A stretch of DNA of 64,000 bases. It comes from Achatina immaculata (taxonomy: Eukaryota > Mollusca > Gastropoda > Stylommatophora > Achatinidae). Shown here in pieces: positions 32,801 through 44,400 of the stretch (positions within the stretch are counted from its first letter, which is position 1; every line of letters starts with the position of its first letter). A program made the translations under genes and the position numbers. A model generated the notes under the pieces. That model was not told the origin of the DNA and made no database searches. It saw only the letters and a list, made by a program, of their open reading frames with translations. Location: contig CM019714.1 in assembly GCA_009760885.1 (NCBI GenBank), positions 4,327,895 to 4,391,894 on the forward strand. The letters run 5' to 3'.

Positions 32801-35463
32801 TGAAGATTTGAGATTTTTTCTGCCTTCCATCAGGTCTGCCATTACTGGTCCAGAGAACCATAGCTAGGCAGATCAGACTTTGCGAGATCATAGGCAAGGG
32901 CCGCTACGGAGAGGTGTGGCGGGGGAACTGGAGGGGAGAAAATGTGGCTGTGAAAATATTTCCTTCACGTGAGGAGAGGTCATGGTTCAGGGAAGCTGAG
33001 ATTTACCAGACGGTCATGTTGAGACATGAGAATATCCTCGGGTTTATTGCGGCTGACAATAAAGGTGAGTTGTTGAGACATGAGAATATCCTAGGGTTTA
33101 TTGCGGCTGATAATAAAAGTCAGTTGTTGAGACATGAGAATATCCTAGGGTTTATTGCAGCTAATAATAAAAGTGAGTTGTTGAGACATGAGAATATCCT
33201 AGGGTTTATTGCAGCTAATAATAAAAGTGAGTTGTTGAGACATGAGAATATCCTAGGGTTTATTGCGGCTGATAATAAAAGTGAGTTGTTGAGACATGAG
33301 AATATCCTAGGGTTTATTGCGGCTGATAATAAAAGTGAGTTGTTGAGACATGAGAATGTCCTAGGATTTATTGCGGCTGACAATAAAGGCGAGTTGTTGA
33401 GACATGAGAATATCCTAGGATTTATTGTGGCTGACAATAAGGGTGAGTTGTTGAGACATGAGAATATCCTAGGATTTATTGCGGCTGACAATAAAAGTGA
33501 GTTGTTGAGACATGAGAATATCCTAGGATTTAGTGCAGGCGAGAATTGTTGAGACATGAGAATATCCTAGGATTTATTACAGGTGACAATAGAGGTGAGT
33601 TTGTAAGATGTGTATATAACACATATACACGCACACATGCACACCAGGCATACATATACAAAACCTATCACTAAATATCTTTGTTTCTCTCTCCATGCAT
33701 AATTGTGCCTAATGTCTTCATGCCTAGTTGTGCCTAATGTCTCCACACATAGTTGGGCATGATGTCTTCATGCCTGGTTTGGCCTAATGTCTTCATGTCT
33801 AGTTGGGCCTGATGTCTTTGTGCCTAGTTGGGCCTGATGTCTTTGTGCCTAGTTGGGCCTGATATCTCAATGCCTAGCTGGGCCTAACGTCTTCGTGCAT
33901 CGATCAGTCTAGTGCTGTGCCACGTGCCGTAGGTGATCATTTCTCTCCACAACTCCCTGTCTTTAGACTTGATTATCAGATCCACCAGTGACTTTCTTCC
34001 TAGCCACACTGACAGCCCATCCAGTAACTTCTCTTTCTGTCTTCCTCTGTCTCTTCTTCCCTCAGTTTTTCAAGTTGCCACAGTGCGTTCCAGTTTTCCT
34101 CTTCTCAGAAAATGTCCTACAAATCTTGCTTGTCTGCCTATGATCTTTGCTATAATTTGCCTTTTAACTCCAGCCTCTCCTAAGACTTCTTCGTTGGTTT
34201 TCTTGGCTGTACATGGTACCTTCAACATCCTCCTTATAAACTATATTTCCATGGCCTCCATTTCATATACTCTCTTATTCATAGACCATGCTTCACACCT
34301 ATAAAACAAAATTGGCTCGATGTAACATTTAAGTACTCAGAATCTTTTTTTCCATTGCTACAGACCTGTTGCACAAGATGTGTCTCATTTTCTGGAATGC
34401 TGACTTCACCTGAGGATGTCTGCTTTTTATTTTGTTGTGACATTTCCCATCAGCTGTTATAATTGTTCCTAAGCACTTGAATCTATCAACTTGTTTCAGT
34501 TCCATGCCATCGATGGTAATGCTACAATTTGGTGATATTCTTTTTCTTTGAGATGACCATCACTTCAGTCTTCTTTTTGTTCAGGCTGAGACCTTTACTT
34601 TTACTTTCACAAACCACAATGTCCAGAAGAGTCTGTAGCTCCCCTTCACTTTTAGCAATCAGAACTGTGTCGTCTGCATATCTTAAGTTGTTACGGTTGT
34701 ACCCGCCAATTTTTCGTGCATAACTGGGCCTAATGTCTTCATGCCATGTTGGGCTTAATGTCTTCATGTCTAGTTGGGTCTAATGTCTTCATGTCTAGTT
34801 GGGCTTAATGTCTTCATGTCTAGTTGGGCTTAATGTCTTTATGTCTAGTTGGGTCTAATGTCTTTATGTCTAGTTGGGTCTAATGTCTTCATGTCTAGTT
34901 GGGTCTAATGTCTTCATGTCTAGTTGGGTCTAATGTCTTCATGTCTAGTTGGGTCTAATGTCTTTATGTCTAGTTGGGTCTAATGTCTTTATGTCTAGTT
35001 GGGTCTAATGTCTTTATGTCTAGTTGGGTCTAATGTCTTTATGTCTAGTTGGGTCTAATGTCTTCATGTCTAGTTGGGTCTAATGTCTTCATGTCTAGTT
35101 GGGCCTAATGTCTTCATGTCTAGTTGGGCCTAATGTCTTCATGTCTAGTTGGGCCTAATGTCTTCATGTCTAGTTGGGCCTAATGTCTTCATGTCTAGTT
35201 GGGTCTAATGTCTTCATGTCTAGTTGGGCCTAATGTCTTCATGTCTAGTTGGGTCTAATGTCTTCATGTCTAGTTGGGCTTAATGTCTTCATGTCTAGTT
35301 GGGCCTAATGTCTTCATGTCTAGTTGGGTCTAATGTCTTCATGTCTAGTTGGGTCTAATGTCTTCATGTCTAGTTGTGCTAATTGTCTCCAGCATTAAAC
35401 ATCCCAGCACACTCATACCGCCTGAGTCACACACACACACATACAGCCAGTCTCAGTATTGGT

Positions 35464-35495
<32 letters not shown>

Positions 35496-38400
35496 TACAG
35501 TATGAGTGGCACACATACAGTCTTATTCACGCATATAAACAGTCTTGGTAAAGCAGAGTTCTGTATTTAAAATTAAATAAATATGACAGTCACCTTTGAC
35601 CTATGACACAGTACTGCTCGCATGTCATGACTTTACTTAGCAGTTATTGGCAAGTTCAGGAGAGATTTCATTAGCCAGCAATTACTGGTAAATTACTGAT
35701 TAAAAAAAAGAGAACATTCAAAACTTTTGGATGCCATAATTACTGTAACTAGTTTATATTACCAAAAATGTAGTTAAAAAAAAAAAATGACCGCTGAAAT
35801 CGGAGGATAATTGGCCCAGTTAGGCTGATGTTTGCCAGTTTTGACTTTGGTTCAGCGTGAGAGCATTTTGTAAGGGTTATAATTCTCGATGACATTTGTA
35901 AAATGCGTATAATTTAAAGTTTTATATATATGTGGTTGGTTTGTCCCATACGTAAGTTTACTTCAAGACCAGAATTTATTTGGACTGTACATGTGTTCCA
36001 TGATGGACAGCTTACTTTTTTCACGTAGTCGCCATGATGACCCAGAAATTTGTCTAGGCATAGGACAGGGTTTTTTAAAATCTTCATCTCATAAACTCCG
36101 GTGTCCTGAAAATAAAAAATGACAAAGGTTCAGTTTTACAAAAAAGAAAGAGTGAGGAAAGTGGATAGAGACAGGAATGGCAGACATACAACAATGCAAT
36201 ATTTTGGCAAAAGCCTTTTTCAAGGTTCACACACAAAAGCAACACAACAAATAAAAACGTGAAAAATGGATGAAAAATATATAGACTTTGTCTTTTGATA
36301 AAACAAAATTACGTGCCAGACTTTCTTACATGGAGGAGGCTAAAAGGCTAAGTCTTTATATTTTTCATACTTTTTTGGTTTTTTTTCTCTTGTGTTGTTT
36401 TTATACTCTGAAAATAGAGCTAGGGCATTTTCTGTTGTGTTGGTTTTATACTCGAAAATAGAGCTAGGGCATTGCCACTGTTTCATCATCCTCATCACTG
36501 AGATGTGGTAGCCACTAAGATGTTAAATGAGAGCTAGGAAGAGGTGGAAATCATTTGCCGCCAGGTCGAGACTGTCTGGCAGATAGTCCAAATTCTGCTG
36601 CTGAAAGTGTTGTACAAGTAGCCGAGTCCAAGTGGGTTATGTGTGGGTGAGTGCTGTCATTTTGTCAGCGGTCCAAGACTACGATGTCTGGCGGCACCTC
36701 ATAAACATTCGAGTATTGCACTGCATGCAGCCACATTAAACCTTGCTCCCTTTCTCAGAAAATCAGCTGGCGACCTGCCTTTCTGATCCCAAGATACTGT
36801 TGGCGTCAGCTTGCCAGTAGACAGCACATGTGGGGAGCCAGAGCACTTGCACGTTTTAGATTCTAGGCCGCTCGCCACTGCCAACAGCGCTTTCCAGAAA
36901 GTCTTGGGTGTGAATGGCACTTTGTTGCGGAAATTACAGGGCATATGTCATTCTCTTTGCCTTGTGGTTCTCAGAAGGGGATCGTGGAACCCATCATGCA
37001 CGCATCTTATGAAATCCCAACTGCACGGTCATTCTGGACATGTTCCATGTGACAAGACTCAAGCATGCGTCAGTTCATTCACGCTCATTTATCTCTGTTC
37101 TCCAATAGTGCATGTTCAGTGTGAGCATTGTTGGCCTCCTGACCCGCTGTTTGGGAATGCTACTGTGTGCTGTATCACTGGTTGTTTCTCACCTGGTTCA
37201 AGTTTCTGCGCACCATTTTGTCCTCTCATCACACTGTCTATGCAGACTTCCACCAGCTGGCAGTGAGTTTCTGTGGCTGACATGTGCTTCACATTCAAAA
37301 TCACATCACAGCGCAAGCCTCCTGTGCAGACCATTAGATCCTCCATATTTAAGTGACAGATGCCGCATAGATGGTCTAGAGGATGACGCATAGTGCTGCT
37401 ACCTGGTGTGGCACTGTCAGTTGACAAATATGGAAAATTCCACAATCCTGCTCATTAGCCCAGCATTGCTTTTATGGACATCACCTGCCTTGTGCACTTA
37501 CTTCTGGGAAGCATATATAATGATGTGTTGACAAAACGAGTATATCGAAAAGTATTTCATGCAAGTGAAAAACAGGTGCAGATGTACTGGTTTAAAAAAA
37601 TCCTAGCAGAATCACTGATTCAGTATCTGAGTTAGTTTCATAACCAATCATGAGCACACCCTCATCCATTTCATGTGAGTGAGCATTAAGATAATGTTTG
37701 CCAGTTTTGACTTTGGTTCAGCGTGAGAGCATTTTGTAAGGGTTATAATTCTCGATGACATTTGTAAAATGCGTATAATTTAAAGTTTTATATATATGTG
37801 GTTGGTTTGTCCCATACGTAAATTTACTTCAAGACCAGAATTTATTTGGACTTAACACACTGTACATGTGTTCCATGATGGACAAGTTACTTTTTTCACG
37901 TAGTCGCCATGATGACCCAGAAATTTGTCTAGGCATAGGACAGGGTTTTTTAAATCTTCATCTCATAAACTCTGGTGTCCTGAAAATAAAAAAAAATGAC
38001 AAAGGTTCAGTTTTAGAAAAAGATAGAAAGAGTGAGGAAAGTGGGTAGAGACAGGAATGGCAGACATACAACAATGCAATATTTTGGCATAAGCCTTTTT
38101 CAAGGTTCACACACAAAAGCAACACAACAAATAAAAACTTGAAAAATGGATGAAAAATATATAGACTTTGTCTTGTGATAAAACAAAATTACGTGCCAGA
38201 CTTTCTTACATGGAGGAGGCCAAAAGGCTAAGTCTTTATATTTTTCATACATTTTTTTGTTTTTTTCTGTTGTGTTGTTTTTATACTCTGAAAATAGAGC
38301 TAAGGTATTGCCACTGTTTCATTATCCTCATCACTGAGATGTGGTAGCCACTAAGATGTTAAATGAGAGCTAGGAAGAGGTGGAAATCATTTGGCGCCAG

Positions 38401-41400
38401 GTCGAGACTGTCTGGCAGATAGTCCAAATTCTGCTGCTGAAAGTGTTGTACAAGTAGCTGAGTCCAAGTGGGTTATGTGTGGGTGAGTGCTGTCATTTTG
38501 TCAGTGGCCCAGGACTACGATGTCTGACGACACCTCATAAACATTCGAGTATTGCACTGCATGCAGCCACATTAAACCTTGCTCCCTTTCTCAGAAAATC
38601 AGCTGGCGACCTGCCTTTCTGATCCCAAGATACTGTCGGCGTCAGCTTGCCAGTAGACAGTGCACGTGGGGAGACAGAGCGCTTGCACGTTTTAGATTCT
38701 AGGCCACTCGCCACTGCCAACAGCGCTTTCCAGAAAGTCTTGGCCGTGAATGGCACATTGTTGCAGAAATTACAGGGCATATGTCATTCTCTTTGCCTTG
38801 TGGTTCTCAGAAAGGGATCGTGGAACCCATCATGCACGCATCTTATGAAATCCCAACTGCACAGTCATTCTGGACATGTTCCATGTGACAAGACTCAAGC
38901 ATGTGTCAGTTCATTCACGCTCATTTATCTCTGTTCTCCAATAGTGCATGTTCAGTGTGAGCATTGTTGGCCTCCTGACCCGCTGTTTGGGAATGCTACT
39001 GTGTGCTGTATCACTGGTTGTTTCTCACCTGGTTCAAGTTTCTGCGCACCATTTTGTCCTCTCATCACACTGTCTATGCAGACTTCCACCAGCTGGCAGT
39101 GAGTTTCTGTGGCTGACATGTGCTTCACATTCAAAATCACATCACAGCGCAAGCCTCCTGTGCAGACCATTAGATCCTCCATATTTAAGTGACAGATGCC
39201 GCATAGATGGTCTAGAGGATGACGCATAGTGCTGCTACCTGGTGTGGCACTGTCAGTTGACAAATATGGAAAATTCCACAATCCTGCTCATTAGCCCAGC
39301 ATTGCTTTTATGGACATCACCTGCCTTGTGCACTTACTTCTGGATGCCATAATTACTGTAACTAGTTTATATTACCAAAAATGTAGTAAAAAAAAAAAAT
39401 GACCGCTGAAATCGGAGGATAATTGGCCCAGTTAGGCTGATGTTTGCCAGTTTTGACTTTGGTTCAGCGTGAGAGCATTTTGTAAGGGTTATAATTCTCG
39501 ATGACATTTGTAAAATGCGTATAATTTAAAGTTTTATATATATGTGGTTGGTTTGTCCCATACGTAAATTTACTTCAAGACCAGAATTTATTTGGACTTA
39601 ACACACTGTACATGTGTTCCATGATGGACAAGTTACTTTTTTCACGTAGTCGCCATGATGACCCAGAAATTTGTCTAGGCATAGGACAGGGTTTTTTAAA
39701 TCTTCATCTCATAAACTCTGGTGTCCTGAAAATAAAAAAAAATGACAAAGGTTCAGTTTTAGAAAAAGATAGAAAGAGTGAGGAAAGTGGGTAGAGACAG
39801 GAATGGCAGACATACAACAATGCAATATTTTGGCATAAGCCTTTTTCAAGGTTCACACACAAAAGCAACACAACAAATAAAAACTTGAAAAATGGATGAA
39901 AAATATATAGACTTTGTCTTGTGATAAAACAAAATTACGTGCCAGACTTTCTTACATGGAGGAGGCCAAAAGGCTAAGTCTTTATATTTTTCATACATTT
40001 TTTTGTTTTTTTCTGTTGTGTTGTTTTTATACTCTGAAAATAGAGCTAAGGTATTGCCACTGTTTCATTATCCTCATCACTGAGATGTGGTAGCCACTAA
40101 GATGTTAAATGAGAGCTAGGAAGAGGTGGAAATCATTTGGCGCCAGGTCGAGACTGTCTGGCAGATAGTCCAAATTCTGCTGCTGAAAGTGTTGTACAAG
40201 TAGCTGAGTCCAAGTGGGTTATGTGTGGGTGAGTGCTGTCATTTTGTCAGTGGCCCAGGACTACGATGTCTGACGACACCTCATAAACATTCGAGTATTG
40301 CACTGCATGCAGCCACATTAAACCTTGCTCCCTTTCTCAGAAAATCAGCTGGCGACCTGCCTTTCTGATCCCAAGATACTGTCGGCGTCAGCTTGCCAGT
40401 AGACAGTGCACGTGGGGAGACAGAGCGCTTGCACGTTTTAGATTCTAGGCCACTCGCCACTGCCAACAGCGCTTTCCAGAAAGTCTTGGCCGTGAATGGC
40501 ACATTGTTGCAGAAATTACAGGGCATATGTCATTCTCTTTGCCTTGTGGTTCTCAGAAAGGGATCGTGGAACCCATCATGCACGCATCTTATGAAATCCC
40601 AACTGCACAGTCATTCTGGACATGTTCCATGTGACAAGACTCAAGCATGTGTCAGTTCATTCACGCTCATTTATCTCTGTTCTCCAATAGTGCATGTTCA
40701 GTGTGAGCATTGTTGGCCTCCTGACCCGCTGTTTGGGAATGCTACTGTGTGCTGTATCACTGGTTGTTTCTCACCTGGTTCAAGTTTCTGCGCACCATTT
40801 TGTCCTCTCATCACACTGTCTATGCAGACTTCCACCAGCTGGCGGTGAGTTTCTGTGGCTGACATGTGCTTCACATTCAAAATAACATCACAGCGCAAGC
40901 CTCCTGTGCAGACCATTAGATCCTCCATATTTAACTGACAGATGCCGCATAGATGGTCTAGAGGATGACGCATAGTGCTGCTATCTGGCGTGGCACTGTC
41001 AGTTGACAAATACAGAAAATTCCACAATCGTGCTCATTAGCCCAGCATTGCTTTTATGGGCATCACCTGCCTTGTGCACTTACTTCTGGGAAGCATATAT
41101 AATGATGTGTTGACAAAACGAGTATATCGAAAAGTATTTCATGCAAGTGAAAAACAGGTGCAGATGTACTGGTTTAAAAAAATCCTAGCAGAATCACTGA
41201 TTCAGTATCTGAGTTAGTTTCATAACCAATCATGAGCACACCCTCATCCGTTTCATGTGAGTGAGCATTAAGATAATGTTTGCATATGTGGTGTTTGAGG
41301 GTTATACTATGAGGTTTATGTTTCTGTATGTTAGAAGTTTTATGTTACTGTCCTTCATCCGTGCAGATAATGGAACCTGGACTCAACTGTGGCTGATCAC

Positions 41401-44400
41401 AGACTGTCATGATAATGGCTCTTTGTTTGACTACCTCAATCGTCACACGGTGTCCCCAGTCGGCATGATACGCCTGGCTCACACGGCGGCTTGTGGGATG
41501 GCTCATTTACATATGGAGATACTAGGAGCTCAGGGTATCTACCATGTCCTTGACCTAGTCTCTAGATATACATACTTATTCTTTTACTATGTGATCTTTT
41601 TCCTAACCCAGTCTGTACAAATATTTGTGTGTGTTGTTGTATCTGGCATGTCCTTTACCTCATTGGTAAGATATACGAGGGCAGCCCTAAAAGTACGTTT
41701 CATGGTGTACTGTGAATCGTATAGCCTGATTATCACTGTGACAGATCATGGGTACTAAACACACATGTGTCAGTCTGGATTTAAGCACTGAAATGGACAT
41801 TCTGAAGCAAGCTGATAAAAAGGTTACAAGAAAGGACACTGTAAAATTTTGGAATTGATGATTCAACTGTATTGAAACTTGTCAAAATGAAGAGTGGGCA
41901 GAAGTTTCTGATGGAAATGTTACATTTGATCAGTCCTTTTTTGGCTTATGATAGCTTAGTGGCAGTGGAAGTGCAGTCAGTCAAAGAGGTTGTCGCAAGG
42001 CACAGCAAAAGCAAGGCAGACAGCAGTGCTGAGGATAGCACTGATGATGACATCGTTGAGTCTGTAACAGACCAGAGCACACCAAAACTGCTTCTGTGCT
42101 CAGGCTGTCAGCACATTCAAGACTGTGCACACTCATTTACAGTATGCCTGCCGTGACGCTTTTAAAGTTGTAGCGTGTTTAACTCACTTCTTTGGTTAAT
42201 AGACCAGTTATCATTTCACAGTGCAAAATCGTGCATTTTTTTAGCTGCTTCTGCTGAAAAGTCAGGTGCTGCTTGAGTTTAGTGTTACCTATACTGTAAT
42301 TTCATGACTAAGATTTACTGATTAAGATATTTTGTGTCTGATAACAATAGATTTAGCTGTCTGTTTTGTGGGACGTACATGCTGTGTTATGATGCAGTTA
42401 AAGCCCTTATAATAGACCCCGTGATTGTCAGGCACTAGTTATTGCCATTCACCAGTGATTGCCATTCACCAGTGATTGTCAGGCACTAGTTATTGCCATT
42501 CACCAGTGATTGTCAGGCACTAGTTATTGCCATTCACCAGTGATTGCCATTCACCAGTGATTGTCAGGCACTAGTTATTGCCATTCACCAGTGATTGTCA
42601 GGCACTAGTTGTTGCCATTCACCAGTGATTGCCATTCACCAGTGATTGTCAGGCAGTAGTTATTGCCATTCACCAGTGATTGCCATTCACCAGTGATTGC
42701 CAGGCACCAATGATTGCCAGGCACCAGTGATTGCCATTCACCAGTGATTGTCAGGCACTAGTTATTGCCATTCACCAGTGATTGCCATTCACCAGTGATT
42801 GTCAGGCACTAGTTATTGCCATTCACCAGTGATTGTCAGGCACTAGTTGTTGCCATTCACCAGTGATTGTCAGGCAGTAGTTATTGCCATTCACCAGTGA
42901 TTGCCATTCACCAGTGATTGCCAGGCACCAGTGATTGCCAGGCACCAGTGATTGCCATTCACCAGTGATTGTCAGGCACCAGTGATTGCCATTCACCAGT
43001 GATTGTCAGGCACCAGTGATTGCCATTCACCAGTGATTGTCAGGCACCAGTGATTGCCATTCACCAGTGATTGCCAGGCACTAGTTATTGCCATTCACCA
43101 GTGATTGCCAGGCACCAGTGATTATCAGGCACTAGTTATTGCCATTCACCAGTGATTGCCATTCACCAGTGATTGTCAGGCACCAGTGATTGCCATTCAC
43201 CAGTGATTGCCAGGCACCAGTGATTGTCAGGCACTAGTTATTGCCATTCACCAGTGATTGCCATTCACCAGTGATTGTCAGGCACCAGTGATTGCCAGGC
43301 ACTAGTTATTGCCATTCACCAGTGATTGCCAGGCACCAGTGATTGTCAGGCACTAGTTATTGCCATTCACCAGTGATTGCCATTCACCAGTGATTGTCAG
43401 GCACTAGTTATTGCCATTCACCAGTGATTGCCAGGCACCAGTGATTGCCAGGCACTAGTTATTGCCATTCACCAGTGATTGTCAGGCACCAGTGATTGCC
43501 ATTCACCAGTGATTGCCAGGCACCAGTGATTGTCAGGCACTAGTTATTGCCATTCACCAGTGATTGTCAGGCACCAGTGATTGTCAGGCACCAGATTTTA
43601 TATCCGTACATTGTAAAATGTTGCTGCCTATGATGCATGTTCTTTGACCTTGTTGTCATGGAAATGCCGGCCAGCAAGGACTTGTTTGCAGAGGCAGGAA
43701 CAGATGATTCAGGTGTCATATGAGTCAGCCATGGCTGGTCAGCTGTGAGGATGCAGCAAAGAAGTCATCACTTTGCTCACCGTATCATGCCAGCCAGAAA
43801 TGTCAATGCAGTGTCTGCCTGTTGTGTTTTGTGGTTCCCCACTGAGCGTCTGTGGGACCTGTCCAGAACTTTCCATAATCAAGTCAGTCGGACGCAGCTG
43901 TGTGAAAACTGACAGTGAAGAGTGTGGAAGATACAGGAAGAGTGATGAAATGGTTGAGCTGCCTGTCCTCACCAATCTTTTCTTCCTCCGCATCAATCAA
44001 ATCTTCATTAACCACAGACGGTCGGCCGGCTCGTGTATCGTCGTGCCCATTTTCACGACCATTATTACAGTTTCTCACCATCGCCGGACCAGAGACTCGC
44101 TCGTGGCGTGTTCCTCGTACACTTCACATACTTGCCGATAAATATCAGCAGCTTTCAAGTTTCTTACATTTAAGAAATGAATTACAGACGATGTTTCACA
44201 GGTGCCAGGTATGTGGGTCATCTTGAACATTTTGAACATAGAGAGTGATACGTTGACGTCTTTCAGATTTCATAAAATTATGTCTGCAGATAGCCAGCCA
44301 TAAAACAACACAGCACACAAGCTGTTATCAGCACTTACTTCTAGCATTCCTCTTCTTATATGCAGTATATGCTTGTGTTTTAATATTCCTGTCCATTGCA

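Noticed and set aside
32914..33552. A real repeat protein or receptor form with ten LRHENILGF repeats
   Set aside because: The frame is the receptor frame running through intron 5 copies of the donor. Without transcript evidence the normal donor at 33065 is the better reading. The possibility is kept as a finding, not as a gene.
36699..37445. Host gene in the triplicated intron block
   Set aside because: Frames are short, occur on both strands and have no recognised domain. Described as an unassigned repeat.
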